Source: an uncultured Bacteroidia bacterium
GTDB taxonomy: Bacteria > Bacteroidota > Bacteroidia > Bacteroidales > UBA932
Length of the DNA stretch: 64,000 nt
Assembly (NCBI GenBank): GCA_902789245.1
Contig: CADAND010000003.1
Span: 62,001 to 126,000, forward strand
Reading direction: 5' to 3'
This document shows, in pieces, positions 32,677-42,111 of the stretch. The number at the start of each line of letters is the position of its first letter. Position 1 is the first letter of the stretch. The notes under the pieces were generated by a model. It saw only the letters and a program-made list of their open reading frames with translations, had not been told where the DNA came from and searched no databases. A program made the position numbers and the translations under genes.

Positions 32677-33303
32677 ATGCCTGGATTAATTGGAAAGAAA
32701 ATCGGAATGACTTCCGTTTTCGGTGCCGACGGTAAGAATATACCGTGCACCGTTATCGAGGCTGGTCCGTGCGTCGTTACGCAGCTGCGTACTCTTGAAA
32801 AAGATGGCTATGAGGCCGTGCAGCTTGCCTATGGCGAAACCACCGAAAAGCACACCAGCGCGCCCCTGATGGGGCACTTCAAGAAGGCAGGTGTCACCCC
32901 CAAGCGCAAGCTGGTCGAGTTCAAGGCCGACTTCGAGGGTGAGCTGGCCCTCGGCACCACGTTCACCGTGGCCGACATCTTCACCGAGGATGTCAAGTAC
33001 GTGGACGTGATTGGTACCTCCAAAGGTAAGGGTTTCCAGGGTGTTGTGCACCGTCATCACTTCGCCGGCGTCGGCGGACAGACCCACGGCCAGCACAACC
33101 GTCTGCGTCACCCCGGTTCCATGGGTGCATCGTCCTGGCCGTCCCGCGTCCTTCCCGGAATGCGTATGGCCGGTCACATGGGCAACGAGCGCGTGAAGGT
33201 CGAGAACCTCGAAGTGCTCAAAGTGCTCCCTGAGAACAATCTTCTCGTTGTCAAGGGCTCCGTCCCCGGGGCCAAGGGTTCTTATGTAATTGTGGAGGCT
33301 TAG
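32677..33303 (+). CDS. rplC: 50S ribosomal protein L3
   Basis: The 208-residue L3 begins [20 protein letters not shown] and includes the conserved loop [20 protein letters not shown] that reaches the peptidyl-transferase centre. It is the first gene of this operon fragment; rpsJ, its normal upstream neighbour, is 7.8 kb away. Confidence 0.97.
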   Translation: MPGLIGKKIGMTSVFGADGKNIPCTVIEAGPCVVTQLRTLEKDGYEAVQLAYGETTEKHTSAPLMGHFKKAGVTPKRKLVEFKADFEGELALGTTFTVADIFTEDVKYVDVIGTSKGKGFQGVVHRHHFAGVGGQTHGQHNRLRHPGSMGASSWPSRVLPGMRMAGHMGNERVKVENLEVLKVLPENNLLVVKGSVPGAKGSYVIVEA

Positions 33304-33307
33304 TGCT

Positions 33308-33937
33308 ATGGAATTAGAAGTTTTGAAAATTGACGGCTCCAAGTCCGGCAAGAAAGTGACGCTCGAACAGAACGTCTTCGGCATTGAGCCCAACGACCAC
33401 GCCGTTTATCTCGACGTCGTCCAGTATCTCGCCAACCAGCGTCACGGCAACGCCAAGACCAAGGATCGCAGCGAGAACTCGCACAGCACCAAGAAGCTCG
33501 GTCGCCAGAAGGGCGGCGGTGGCGCACGCCACGGCTCCCTCAAGTCGAACATCTTCGTCGGCGGTGGCCGCGTGTTCGGTCCCGTTCCGCGTTTCTATCA
33601 TAACAAGTTGAACAAGAAGGTCAAGGCCCTTGCCCGCAAGTCCGCGCTGACCTACAAGGCCCAGGAGAATGCCATCATTATCCTCGAGCCGTTCACGATG
33701 GATGCACCCAAGACCAAGGAGCTCCTCGCGATCAACGCCGCCATCAAGGCCGGCGACCGCAAGGTTCTCTACGTGCTTCCGCAGAATTCCACCAATATCT
33801 TTCTTTCATCCCGCAACCTTCCGCAGGTGAACGTCCTCTCCGTTGACGAGATCAACACCTACGCCATCATGAACGCCAATACCCTGGTGCTCTTCGACGG
33901 CGTGCAGGACATCCTGGCCGAGCGGAACATGCGCTAA
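33308..33937 (+). CDS. rplD: 50S ribosomal protein L4
   Basis: The ATG at 33308 gives 209 residues (MELEVLKIDGSKSGKKVTLE). The exit-tunnel loop RSENSHSTKKLGRQKGGGGA is typical of L4. An upstream in-frame ATG at 33290 would overlap rplC and is not preferred. L4 often also represses its own operon; no matching leader structure could be identified here. Confidence 0.97.
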   Translation: MELEVLKIDGSKSGKKVTLEQNVFGIEPNDHAVYLDVVQYLANQRHGNAKTKDRSENSHSTKKLGRQKGGGGARHGSLKSNIFVGGGRVFGPVPRFYHNKLNKKVKALARKSALTYKAQENAIIILEPFTMDAPKTKELLAINAAIKAGDRKVLYVLPQNSTNIFLSSRNLPQVNVLSVDEINTYAIMNANTLVLFDGVQDILAERNMR

Positions 33938-33949
33938 AAGTACACGAAG

Positions 33950-34240
33950 ATGGGAATTATCATTAAGCCAATCGTTACTGAGAAGCTGACGGATCAGGGC
34001 GAAAAGTTGAACCGTTACGGTTTTATCGTCGATGGTAAAGCCAACAAGCTTCAGATCAAGGACGCCGTGGAGAAGATGTACAACGTCTCCGTGGCAGATG
34101 TCAATACGGTGAACTATCACGGCAAGCGCAAGAGCCGCTACACCAAGGCGGGTCTGCTCCGCGGCCGGATGAATCACTTCAAGAAGGCGTACATCACCCT
34201 CGCCGGTGATGACAAGATTGATTTCTACGCTAATATTTAA
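33950..34240 (+). CDS. rplW: 50S ribosomal protein L23
   Basis: The 96-residue protein starts [20 protein letters not shown] and contains the family pattern [21 protein letters not shown]23 sits at the tunnel exit and docks trigger factor and SRP. It is 12 nt after rplD. Confidence 0.97.
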   Translation: MGIIIKPIVTEKLTDQGEKLNRYGFIVDGKANKLQIKDAVEKMYNVSVADVNTVNYHGKRKSRYTKAGLLRGRMNHFKKAYITLAGDDKIDFYANI

Positions 34241-34254
34241 GGGAGGAACAGACA

Positions 34255-35079
34255 ATGGCAGTTAGAAAATTCAAACCGGTTACTCCCGGTCAAAGGAACA
34301 AAGTGATCAGCACCTTCGAGGAGATCACTGCGAAGAAACCCCAGAAATCATTGTGTGAGCCTCTCAAGAGCTCCGGCGGTCGTAACAACACCGGTCAGAT
34401 GACCGTGCGTTACATCGGTGGCGGTCACAAGAGAATGTACCGTATCATCGACTTCCGCCGCGCCAAGGACGAGTGCACCGCCACGGTTCTGACCATCGAG
34501 TATGATCCGAACCGCAGCGCCCGCATCGCCCTGGTTCAGTATGAAGACGGAGAGAAGAGATACATCATCGCTCCGAAAGGACTCAAGGTGGGTCAGGTAA
34601 TCGCCTCCGGCAGCGGCGTCGCTCCGGAAGTCGGCAACTGCCTCCCGCTCAGCGAAATTCCTGTTGGTACCCTCGTGCACTGCATCGAACTTCGTCCCGG
34701 TCAGGGCGCCGCAATGGCCCGTTCCGCCGGTACGTTCGCGCAGCTCGCCGCCCGCGAAGGCTCCCACGCCGTGCTCCGTCTGCCCTCCGGCGAGACCCGC
34801 ATGGTGCTCGTGTCCTGCCGCGCCACCGTCGGTGAGGTTTCCAACACCGACCACAATCTGGAGAGCCACGGCAAGGCCGGCCGTCGTCGCTGGCTGGGCA
34901 AGCGCCCGCACAACCGTGGTGTTGTGATGAACCCGCACGATCACCCGATGGGTGGTGGTGAAGGCCGCGCTTCCGGTGGACACCCGCGTTCCCGTAAGGG
35001 TCTCCCTGCAAAGGGCTACAAGACGCGTAATCCGAAGGCCGCTTCCAACAAGTTCATCATCGAGAGAAGAAAGAAATAA
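34255..35079 (+). CDS. rplB: 50S ribosomal protein L2
   Basis: The 274-residue L2 has the characteristic [20 protein letters not shown] start region and the C-terminal [20 protein letters not shown] segment with the invariant His near the peptidyl-transferase centre. It lies 14 nt after rplW with an AGGGAGGAAC purine-rich leader. Confidence 0.98.
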   Translation: MAVRKFKPVTPGQRNKVISTFEEITAKKPQKSLCEPLKSSGGRNNTGQMTVRYIGGGHKRMYRIIDFRRAKDECTATVLTIEYDPNRSARIALVQYEDGEKRYIIAPKGLKVGQVIASGSGVAPEVGNCLPLSEIPVGTLVHCIELRPGQGAAMARSAGTFAQLAAREGSHAVLRLPSGETRMVLVSCRATVGEVSNTDHNLESHGKAGRRRWLGKRPHNRGVVMNPHDHPMGGGEGRASGGHPRSRKGLPAKGYKTRNPKAASNKFIIERRKK

Positions 35080-35100
35080 CAGGAATTAACTTTTGAGATT

Positions 35101-35373
35101 ATGAGTCGTTCTTTAAGAAAAGGTCCCTATATCCAGGAAGCCCTGGAGAAGAGAGTTCTTGCTATGAATGATGGTAGCAAGAAGAAGGAAGTGGTCAAGA
35201 CCTGGTCCCGTGCCAGCATGATCTCTCCTGACTTTATCGGCCATACGATCGCCGTTCACAACGGGAACAAGTTCATCCCTGTGTACGTCACCGAGCAGAT
35301 GGTCGGCCACAAGCTGGGCGAGTTCGCCCCTACCCGCAACTTTAGAGGTCATTCAGGTAACAATAAGAAGTAA
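35101..35373 (+). CDS. rpsS: 30S ribosomal protein S19
   Basis: The 90-residue protein starts [20 protein letters not shown] and ends [18 protein letters not shown], both typical of S19 in the head of the small subunit. Confidence 0.97.
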   Translation: MSRSLRKGPYIQEALEKRVLAMNDGSKKKEVVKTWSRASMISPDFIGHTIAVHNGNKFIPVYVTEQMVGHKLGEFAPTRNFRGHSGNNKK

Positions 35374-35378
35374 TCATT

Positions 35379-35795
35379 ATGGGAAAGCGTAAAAGACTTA
35401 TGGCCGAGCGCCTCAAGGAGGCGAAGAAGGTTACAGCTGTTGCCAAGCTGAATGACGTCCCCACCTCTCCCCGCAAGATGCGTCTGGTGGCCGACACCGT
35501 CCGTGGTGTTGAGGTCAACCGCGCTCTCGACCTGCTCAAGTTCAGCAAGCGTGAGGCCTCCGTGCGTCTGGAGAAGCTGATCCGCAGCGCCGTCGCCAAC
35601 TGGGAAGCCAAGAACCCGGAGCAGAGCAAGGAACTGGACAACGGCAACGTTTATGTCAAGACCATCATGGTTGACGAAGGCCGTACGCTGAAGCGCATCC
35701 GCCCGTGCCCGCAGGGCCGTGCCGGTCGCATCCGCAAGCGTTCCAACCATGTCACGGTCATCCTCGATGTCAAACAACCAGTGGAGAATAAGTAA
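35379..35795 (+). CDS. rplV: 50S ribosomal protein L22
   Basis: The 138-residue L22 shows [20 protein letters not shown], and the tunnel beta-hairpin [20 protein letters not shown]. It follows rpsS after 5 nt and precedes rpsC by 2 nt. Confidence 0.97.
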   Translation: MGKRKRLMAERLKEAKKVTAVAKLNDVPTSPRKMRLVADTVRGVEVNRALDLLKFSKREASVRLEKLIRSAVANWEAKNPEQSKELDNGNVYVKTIMVDEGRTLKRIRPCPQGRAGRIRKRSNHVTVILDVKQPVENK

Positions 35796-35797
35796 TT

Positions 35798-36559
35798 ATG
35801 GGACAGAAAACTAATCCTATCAGCAACAGAATCGGTATCACCCGTGGTTGGGACTCTAACTGGTGTGGTGGTAACTACGCGGAGAAGATCGCTGAGGACT
35901 TCGAGATCCGCAAGTATCTCGGCAACCGTCTGGCCAAGGCCAGCCTCAGCCGCATCGTTATCGAGCGTACCCTCAAGCTCATCACGGTCACGATCTACGC
36001 GGCCCGTCCCGGTTTCATCATCGGCAAGGGCGGCACTGAGGTCGACAAACTCAAGGAAGAGCTCAAGAAGGTCACCAAGAAGGATGTCCAGATTAACATC
36101 TACGAAGTGAAGCGCCCCGAGGTGGACGCCAACATCGTGGCTGACAGCATCGCCCGTCAGATCGAGGGCCGTGTGTCCTATCGCCGCGCCATCAAGATGG
36201 CCATCGCCAACACGATGCGCGTCGGTGCCGAAGGCATCAAGGTCCAGATCGCCGGTCGTGTCGGCGGCGCCGAAATGGCTCGCAGCGAAATGTTCAAGGA
36301 AGGCCGTACGCCGCTCCATACGTTCCGCGCCGACATCGACTACGCCCTCGCGGTGGCCAACACCAAGGTGGGTACCCTCGGTATCAAGGTGTGGATCTGC
36401 AATGGTGAGCGCTATGGCAAGCAGGATCTGACTCCTGCCGCCCTCGCTGCCGCCAATGCGCAGGCTACCGGCCAGAACCGTGGCGGTGGCCGCGGTGGCG
36501 ACCGTCGTCCCCGCCGGGATGGCGACCGTGACCGTCGTCCGCGTCGCGACAACAAGTAA
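35798..36559 (+). CDS. rpsC: 30S ribosomal protein S3 with Arg/Gly-rich tail
   Basis: The 253-residue S3 has the KH-2 domain ([20 protein letters not shown]) and the C-terminal mRNA-entry domain. The last 30 or so residues form an RGG-like tail ([19 protein letters not shown]). It is the final gene of this fragment. In other bacteria rplP and rpmC follow directly, but here they are 10.3 kb downstream. Confidence 0.97.
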   Translation: MGQKTNPISNRIGITRGWDSNWCGGNYAEKIAEDFEIRKYLGNRLAKASLSRIVIERTLKLITVTIYAARPGFIIGKGGTEVDKLKEELKKVTKKDVQINIYEVKRPEVDANIVADSIARQIEGRVSYRRAIKMAIANTMRVGAEGIKVQIAGRVGGAEMARSEMFKEGRTPLHTFRADIDYALAVANTKVGTLGIKVWICNGERYGKQDLTPAALAAANAQATGQNRGGGRGGDRRPRRDGDRDRRPRRDNK

Positions 36560-36585
36560 TTAATTGAGATTAATCAATTTATTGC

Positions 36586-36593
36586 TATATTTG
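36586..36593 (+). promoter_or_regulatory. -7 box TATATTTG of the thioredoxin-lipoprotein/uvrC/pnuC operon
   Basis: A perfect box 27 nt after rpsC. It is followed at once by a strong hairpin, and the first gene starts 62 nt later. Confidence 0.65.
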
Positions 36594-36623
36594 ATGCCGG
36601 TTCCGGGATTCGGAACCGGCATC
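36593..36623 (+). terminator. Perfect 12-bp hairpin overlapping the new promoter
   Basis: GATGCCGGTTCC / GGAACCGGCATC with a 7-nt loop is followed by TTTAG. It probably ends the rpsC transcript, and the same hairpin would then be the very 5' end of the next mRNA. Confidence 0.65.
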
Positions 36624-36655
36624 TTTAGTAGTGTATTATAATAAATGAGAAAAAG

Positions 36656-37534
36656 ATGAAGAAATTCGTTATGATCGCAGCGGCGGCGCTGGTGGCGCTC
36701 GCCGGTTGCAAGCAGCCGACCAGCGAGGAAGTGCTGGACGGCTTCCGTGCAGACCTTCAGGCCCTGGAGGAAGAATATAACGCGTCCGCCACGAAAATCA
36801 GCGAGGACGCCACGCTCGACGATGCGCAGAAGGCTGGGAAAATCGGCGACCTGCAGGATGAGATCATCGGCAAGATGGCCGACGCCGGCCGCACGCTGCT
36901 GAACAAGTATTACGCCGACACGCTGGTGGCTCCCGCCGTGCTGAGCGAGGTCGTCTATTACCTCGATGACAACGAGCTGAGCGCCATCTTCGCCAAGATG
37001 CCGGAGAATGTCAAGTCCGACAAGTTCGTCGCCCGTACGATCGAGAGTACCACCGCCCGCCTGGGCACGGCCGTGGGCAAGAAGTTCACGGATTTCACCG
37101 TGGATCACGTGGCCGGCGTGGACAAGGACGGCAATCCGATCTACGAGAAGAAGAGCCTCTCCGACTTCGTCGGTAAGGGGAAAGTGATGCTCGTGGACTT
37201 CTGGTCCCCCTGGTGCCCGCCCTGCAAGGCCGAGATCCCCAATATCAAGGACGTCTGGGAGAAGTACCATGGCGATGACTTCGACGTGCTGAGCGTCGCT
37301 GTCTGGGAGGAGAGCCGCAAGATGGACTGGCACAACACCATCGACACGGCGGCCGTCTACGGCATGAAGTGGCTGCAGCTCAACAACGGCCACCAGGAGC
37401 CCGCTTCCCTCTACGGCATTGACGGCATTCCGCACATGATCCTCTTCGACAAGGACGGCACCATCCTCAAGCGCGGCGATGACCTGCGCGGGGCCGCGAC
37501 GGAGAAAGCCGTCGCCGAAGTCCTTGGACGTTAG
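36656..37534 (+). CDS. TlpA/ResA-type thioredoxin-like lipoprotein
   Basis: The 292-residue protein starts with a lipoprotein signal (ALVALAGC). A helical N-terminal region (about 20-135) comes before a thioredoxin fold (about 140-290) with the active site WCPPC (WSPWCPPCKAEIPNIK) and the cis-Pro segment GIDGIPHMIL. Such periplasmic proteins reduce or isomerise disulfides in envelope proteins. The N-terminal DUF4369-like region is common in this phylum. It is the first gene of an operon with uvrC and pnuC, although no functional link is apparent. Confidence 0.88.
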   Translation: MKKFVMIAAAALVALAGCKQPTSEEVLDGFRADLQALEEEYNASATKISEDATLDDAQKAGKIGDLQDEIIGKMADAGRTLLNKYYADTLVAPAVLSEVVYYLDDNELSAIFAKMPENVKSDKFVARTIESTTARLGTAVGKKFTDFTVDHVAGVDKDGNPIYEKKSLSDFVGKGKVMLVDFWSPWCPPCKAEIPNIKDVWEKYHGDDFDVLSVAVWEESRKMDWHNTIDTAAVYGMKWLQLNNGHQEPASLYGIDGIPHMILFDKDGTILKRGDDLRGAATEKAVAEVLGR

Positions 37535-39317
37535 GGAGAAAATATCTCTTTTACCGCATTCCCCGGGTGTCTATCGATATTATGACGCCGCGGGGAATGT
37601 GATCTATGTAGGCAAGGCCAAGGACCTGGCCAAGCGTGTCGCGCAGTATTTCGTGGACCCGGAACGGCTCACGGTCAAGACGCGCCTGCTGGTGTCGAGG
37701 ATTGCGGACCTGCAGTACTCCGTGGTGGACACGGAGGCGGACGCGCTGCTGCTGGAGAACAACCTCATCAAGCAGTACAAGCCGCGCTACAACATCCTGC
37801 TCAAGGACTCCAAGACCTATCCCTGGATCTGCGTGACCGCGGACGAATTCCCCAAGGTGTTCCTGACGCGGCGCGTGGTGAAGAACGGATCCCGCTACTA
37901 CGGGCCCTACAGCTCGGTCATGCATGCCCGGGCGCTGCTGGAGTTCTTCCGCGAGACCTATCCGCTCCGCTCCTGCAATCTCAAGATCAACTCCGACGCC
38001 ATTCTGCGCGGCAAGTTCCGCCCCTGCCTCGACTTCCATATCGGACGTTGCAAAGGCTGTTGCATCGGGGCTGTGTCCCGCGAGGAGTACGGCGGCTGGA
38101 TCGACGAGATCGAGCGCCAGCTCTCCGGCGGGGTGAACGGCATCATCCGGGACTACAAGGCGCGGATGACGGCCGCTGCGGACGCGCTCGACTTCGAGTC
38201 CGCGCAGCTTTACAAACAGCGCATCGATGTCCTGCAGCAGCATTACGCCAAGAGCATCATCACGGCGGCCGGCGACCGGGACGTGGACGTCTTCGCCCTC
38301 GAGGTCGACGGGGCCGAGGCCTTCGGCAGCTTCCTGCGCATCCGCGGCGGCGCCATCATCCAGTCGCTGAACCTCGGTTTCAAGATGAATATCGAGGAGG
38401 ACCGCGCGGCGGTGCTGAGCGAGTTCATCGCCGAGATCGCCTCCAAGTTCGGCTCGCTCCGGGGCGAGGTCATCGTCCCCTTCCTGCCCGATGTGGAGCT
38501 GGAAGGCGTCGAGTTCCGCATCCCCGTGCGCGGCGACAAGCTGGCACTGCTGGAGCTCGGCGCCAAGAATGCCCGGGAGTACCGGGCCAATTCGCTCAAA
38601 CAGCGCGAGCACACCAATCCCGACGAGTACCGCGCCGCGGTGCTCGAGGAGCTGCGCAAGGCCCTCGGGATGAAGGTCCCGCCCGTGCACATGGAGTGCT
38701 TCGACAATTCCAACATCCAGGGCACGAACCCCGTGGCTTCGTGCGTGGTGTTCCGCAATGCGGAGCCTTCCAAGAAGGATTACCGCAAATTCAAGATCAA
38801 GACCGTGGTGGGCGCGAACGACTACGCCTCCATGAAGGAGGTCGTGAACCGCCGCTACGCGCGCATGCTGGAAGAAGCTCCCGACGACCTGCCGCAGCTG
38901 GTGGTGATCGACGGCGGCAAGGGCCAGCTCGATTTCGCCTACCAGGCGCTCTGTGAGCTGGGTATCCAGGACCGCCTGACGGTCGTGGGTCTGGCGAAGC
39001 GCCTCGAAGAGGTGATCCGGGTGGGGGACCCGTATCCCCTGTTCCTTGACCGCAATTCTCAGGCCCTCAAGGTGTTGCAGCGCATCCGCGACGAAGCGCA
39101 CCGTTTCGGCATCACTTTCCATCGCTCGCTGCGCAGCAAGGCGGCCATCCAGTCGGCGCTTCGTGCCATCCCGGGTGTGGGAGAGCAGACGGAGCAGCGC
39201 CTGCTGATGCACTTCGGCAGCGTGGCCCGCATCGCGGCCGCTCCGGAGGCGGACCTGGCCGCGCTGGTGGGGCCCGCCCTGGCAAAACGTATCCATGAAC
39301 AACTCAACCATGAATAA
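37524..39317 (+). CDS. uvrC: Excinuclease ABC subunit C
   Basis: The protein has a GIY-YIG nuclease (GVYRYYDAAGNVIYVGKAKD), a Cys cluster (CRPCLDFHIGRCKGCC-like), a UVR motif, an RNase-H-like nuclease domain (HMECFDNSNIQGTNPVASCV, VIDGGKGQLD) and C-terminal HhH motifs (AIPGVGEQTEQRLLMHFGSV). It incises DNA on both sides of a lesion. No ATG lies at a fitting place: TTG at 37524 (597 residues) overlaps the upstream gene by 11 nt and fits the family start; an ATG at 37479 would overlap by 56 nt. Confidence 0.94.
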   Translation: MDVREKISLLPHSPGVYRYYDAAGNVIYVGKAKDLAKRVAQYFVDPERLTVKTRLLVSRIADLQYSVVDTEADALLLENNLIKQYKPRYNILLKDSKTYPWICVTADEFPKVFLTRRVVKNGSRYYGPYSSVMHARALLEFFRETYPLRSCNLKINSDAILRGKFRPCLDFHIGRCKGCCIGAVSREEYGGWIDEIERQLSGGVNGIIRDYKARMTAAADALDFESAQLYKQRIDVLQQHYAKSIITAAGDRDVDVFALEVDGAEAFGSFLRIRGGAIIQSLNLGFKMNIEEDRAAVLSEFIAEIASKFGSLRGEVIVPFLPDVELEGVEFRIPVRGDKLALLELGAKNAREYRANSLKQREHTNPDEYRAAVLEELRKALGMKVPPVHMECFDNSNIQGTNPVASCVVFRNAEPSKKDYRKFKIKTVVGANDYASMKEVVNRRYARMLEEAPDDLPQLVVIDGGKGQLDFAYQALCELGIQDRLTVVGLAKRLEEVIRVGDPYPLFLDRNSQALKVLQRIRDEAHRFGITFHRSLRSKAAIQSALRAIPGVGEQTEQRLLMHFGSVARIAAAPEADLAALVGPALAKRIHEQLNHE

Positions 39318-40053
39318 ATCCGATCTTTTCAACAAAATCTTCAACGCCTTCATCCTGATTGGGATGGCAGTCGTGACGATCCTGGTGACCGGAATCAAGC
39401 TGCAGGGGGCGGAAAGCGGACGGGCGCTGCTCATCATTGCGGCTGTCGGATCCCTGGCCGGTGTGCTGGCCAACGTCCTGTCGGCCAACGGCCGCATCCT
39501 CACTTTCCTGTTCGGTCTCATCGACGTGACGGTCTATGGCGCCATGTGCCTGGCGGGAGCCAAATACGGCAACGCCGCGCTGCACCTGCTCTACTTCCTG
39601 CCGATGCAGGTCATCGGCTTCGTGCAGTGGAAGAAGCGGGGCGCAGGCGAGGGGAAGCAGGTCCACGCCCGTCGGCTGGACGGCCGGAAATGGCTGCTGT
39701 ACGGGTCCATCTTCCTGGTCGGCCTGGTGATTGCCTATTTCGTCCTTTGTGCCCTGGACAAGACGGAAGCGGCCGGAGTGGTGCGCTGGCTGGTCCTGAC
39801 GGACGCCCTGTCGATGATGTGCAATGTCCTGGGACAGTACCTCATGTCCACGGCCTACATGGAGCAGTGGCTCTTCTGGATCGGGGTCAACATCGCTTCC
39901 GTCGTGATGTGGGTGCTGACGCTCCGGCAGACCCCTGATTCGTCATATGCGCTCATCTATGTTGTGAAATACAGCTTTTATTTGTTAAACTCGCTCAATG
40001 GCCTGCGTATCTGGCTGGCCCTCAGCAAGGAGGGGGGAAGTTTGGAAAATTGA
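39295..40053 (+). CDS. pnuC: PnuC-family nicotinamide riboside transporter
   Basis: The 252-residue membrane protein has about seven helices. The pattern fits PnuC: a conserved substrate-binding region LLYFLPMQVIGFVQWKKRG and LSMMCNVLGQYLMSTAYMEQ with WLFWIGVNIASVVMW. Such transporters take up NAD precursors by facilitated diffusion. The start overlaps the end of uvrC by 23 nt; an alternative ATG at 39310 is equally possible. No kinase or NAD-linked partner gene is nearby. Confidence 0.88.
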   Translation: MNNSTMNKSDLFNKIFNAFILIGMAVVTILVTGIKLQGAESGRALLIIAAVGSLAGVLANVLSANGRILTFLFGLIDVTVYGAMCLAGAKYGNAALHLLYFLPMQVIGFVQWKKRGAGEGKQVHARRLDGRKWLLYGSIFLVGLVIAYFVLCALDKTEAAGVVRWLVLTDALSMMCNVLGQYLMSTAYMEQWLFWIGVNIASVVMWVLTLRQTPDSSYALIYVVKYSFYLLNSLNGLRIWLALSKEGGSLEN

Positions 40054-40072
40054 ATTTTTTTCCGTTACTTTG
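40041..40072 (+). promoter_or_regulatory. Probable acpP promoter
   Basis: TTTG (40041-40044), 20 nt, TTACTTTG (40065-40072, seven of eight positions), then a leader of about 50 nt to acpP. The -33 element lies in the last codons of pnuC. Confidence 0.5.
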
Positions 40073-40128
40073 TCCCCGATATTATGATACGAAAGTACTA
40101 ACAAAAACCTTTATATCTTATTAACATC

Positions 40129-40371
40129 ATGGAATACGCAGAAATCGTAGAAAAAGTGAAAGCGATCATCGTCGACAAGCTCGGCGTGGAGCCTTCCGAG
40201 GTGACCGAGACCGCTAATTTCACCAATGATCTGGGCGCTGACTCCCTTGACACCGTGGAGCTTCTTATGGAGTTCGAGAAGGTGTTCGGCATCAAGATTC
40301 CCGATGAGGAGACCAGCACGATCGCCACGGTCAAGGACGCTTGCGACAAAGTCGCCGAGAAACTTGCCTAA
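40129..40371 (+). CDS. acpP: Acyl carrier protein
   Basis: The 80-residue acidic protein carries the phosphopantetheine attachment site [15 protein letters not shown] (Ser in DSLD). It carries acyl chains in fatty-acid synthesis. In many Bacteroidota acpP is followed directly by fabF; here a terminator follows and fabF is not in the window. Confidence 0.96.
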   Translation: MEYAEIVEKVKAIIVDKLGVEPSEVTETANFTNDLGADSLDTVELLMEFEKVFGIKIPDEETSTIATVKDACDKVAEKLA

Positions 40372-40394
40372 TCCGGTTTGAAGATCCGAAAACA

Positions 40395-40426
40395 AAACCG
40401 ACCTGCATCCGCAGGCCGGTTTCTTT
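40395..40426 (+). terminator. Intrinsic terminator of acpP
   Basis: AAACCGaCCTGC / GCAGGcCGGTTT with a 4-nt loop is followed by CTTTTT. Confidence 0.9.
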
Positions 40427-40437
40427 TTCTATATAGT

Positions 40438-40462
40438 CATTCCGGGCTTGACCCGGAATCTC
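40438..40462 (+). repeat. REP-like palindrome ATTCCGGG/CCCGGAAT, copy 2
   Basis: Same core as 25178-25203. Its last bases overlap the stop codon of the convergent DUF4270 gene. Confidence 0.75.
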
Positions 40463-42110
40463 AGTTCTCCTGGTTCGGCAGCGCGAAGACCAGCTTCAGC
40501 GTCGGGGCGGAGTTGGACTCCGGTCCGTTCAGCGCGGCGCGGTAGAAGCGGTCGGTATCCAGCTTGATGCTCTTGGACGTGGAGGTGTGGGATACGCTGG
40601 CCTGCTGGGCCATCATGGCGTAGGTCAGGTAGTTGTTGTAGTAGCTGCCGTATCCGCCGTACCCGCCGCCATAGCCGCCGTATCCACCGTAACCGTATCC
40701 GCCGTACATGCCGTTATAGTAGCTGGAGTAGGCGAGGTAGTTGAGCATTTCCTGCTGCTCTTTGCTTGCGGTGCTGACCGTGGTCACGGTCTCCTGGGCC
40801 ATGACGAGCAGCCAGATGTCGTAGTTGCCGGAGAGCAGATTCTTGGTTGAGCTCTTGTCGGTGGCGCTCTCGTCAACCTTGAGGATTTCCTGCATGTGGT
40901 AGGTGATGTCCGGGGCGTAGCGCATCAGCGACCGGTCCACGTCGCCCTGGTTCTCGTTGCTGGAGCTGGAGTCGGTCAGGCCCATGTAGGCTGTGGACTC
41001 GTCGTTGACGAGCCGGCAGGTGGGCGAGAGCCGGTAGGGCCAGTAGGACATATCCTTGTAGTCCTCCGGGAAGACGAAGGGGAAGATCAGCGAAGCCTTG
41101 TTGATGACGGCGTCCTTGGGATTGCCGCCCACCTCAATGATGGCCTTTTCCACCTGATGCTTCAGGCTCAGGGCGGAGATGACGGGCTTGAGTCCGCCGC
41201 CGCCCTCGATGGTGATTTCCCGTTGCGCGTCGCCTGCCCGGTCGCGGGTTTCCTGGCCGGTGTGGTTGAGGGCATACTGCGGGAATGTGCCGGTGTAGGC
41301 CTCGAACAGGGAATCAAGCGGGAAGAAGTCGGCCGCGCCGTACCAGAAGAGTACCGTCGTGTCCTTGCGGATGCCGTCGAACTCTGCGGAATAGTTCAGG
41401 GTGGCGACATTGCCCATGATGTACCCGTAGTCTTTGTCGTAGGCCATCTGGACGTCCAGCATGTCGATGCGGCCGCCGTCCTCGTGCGGGATTTCGGTCT
41501 CCATGTAGATGCCCGGGAACTTGGCGAGATAGGTCTCGATATCCTTGAGGTCGTCCTGGGTGATCTGGAGGTATTTCTTGCCGAATTCTTCGGTGAATTC
41601 AAAAGTCAGGGAATCGGTGCCGTTGATGACCGGCGTTCCTTTGGCGATGCGCTTGGTGCTGTGCTGGATAGGACGGTTGATGTCGTAATCGACCTCCGGA
41701 TCCAGCGCGTGCTCCAGGGCGTACACGTTTACGCGCTGCAGGATATTCTCCTGCGTGGGGTCGAGGAAGCTGGTGGTGTCGCACGCGGCGGCAAAGCGGA
41801 AGCGCTTGAAGACCGGGTTCTTGCCCATGTCGAGCTTGTCCTGGAACAGCGGAATGAGCGTCACGGCGCTGGAGCGGGTGGTCAGGCCGTACTCCGGCTC
41901 GCGGATGGCGCCGATGGTGATGCGGGCGTCGGAGTAGCCGGACAGGTTGTCCGCCATCTTCGTGGTGATGCCCTCGAGGGGGACCTCCACCGTGTGGAAG
42001 GTGTAGGTCTCCACGGTGGGAACGAGATTCCCGCCGAGGGTGCTGTCGGTTTCTATGCAGGAGTAGCAGCAGAACAGGACTGCCGCCAGCGCAAGGAGTC
42101 TGGTTTTCAT
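40461..42110 (-). CDS. DUF4270 lipoprotein with Gly/Tyr-rich tract
   Basis: Taken from ATG 42110, the protein has 549 residues, with lipobox FCCYSC followed by IETDSTLGGNLVP, the standard start of Bacteroidota DUF4270 proteins. Function is unknown; they are secreted and beta-rich. Residues about 460-493 form a low-complexity run built of GGY/GYG (MYGGYGYGGYGGYGGG, GGYGSYYNNY), unlike the rest of the protein. The gene follows the GT5-N gene after 1 nt, an arrangement seen in many Bacteroidales. Confidence 0.88.
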   Translation of the reverse strand: MKTRLLALAAVLFCCYSCIETDSTLGGNLVPTVETYTFHTVEVPLEGITTKMADNLSGYSDARITIGAIREPEYGLTTRSSAVTLIPLFQDKLDMGKNPVFKRFRFAAACDTTSFLDPTQENILQRVNVYALEHALDPEVDYDINRPIQHSTKRIAKGTPVINGTDSLTFEFTEEFGKKYLQITQDDLKDIETYLAKFPGIYMETEIPHEDGGRIDMLDVQMAYDKDYGYIMGNVATLNYSAEFDGIRKDTTVLFWYGAADFFPLDSLFEAYTGTFPQYALNHTGQETRDRAGDAQREITIEGGGGLKPVISALSLKHQVEKAIIEVGGNPKDAVINKASLIFPFVFPEDYKDMSYWPYRLSPTCRLVNDESTAYMGLTDSSSSNENQGDVDRSLMRYAPDITYHMQEILKVDESATDKSSTKNLLSGNYDIWLLVMAQETVTTVSTASKEQQEMLNYLAYSSYYNGMYGGYGYGGYGGYGGGYGGYGSYYNNYLTYAMMAQQASVSHTSTSKSIKLDTDRFYRAALNGPESNSAPTLKLVFALPNQEN

Positions 42111-42111
42111 C

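Noticed and set aside
33290-33308. Longer start for rplD at 33290
   Set aside because: It would overlap rplC by 14 nt and add residues absent from L4; the ATG at 33308 matches the family start.
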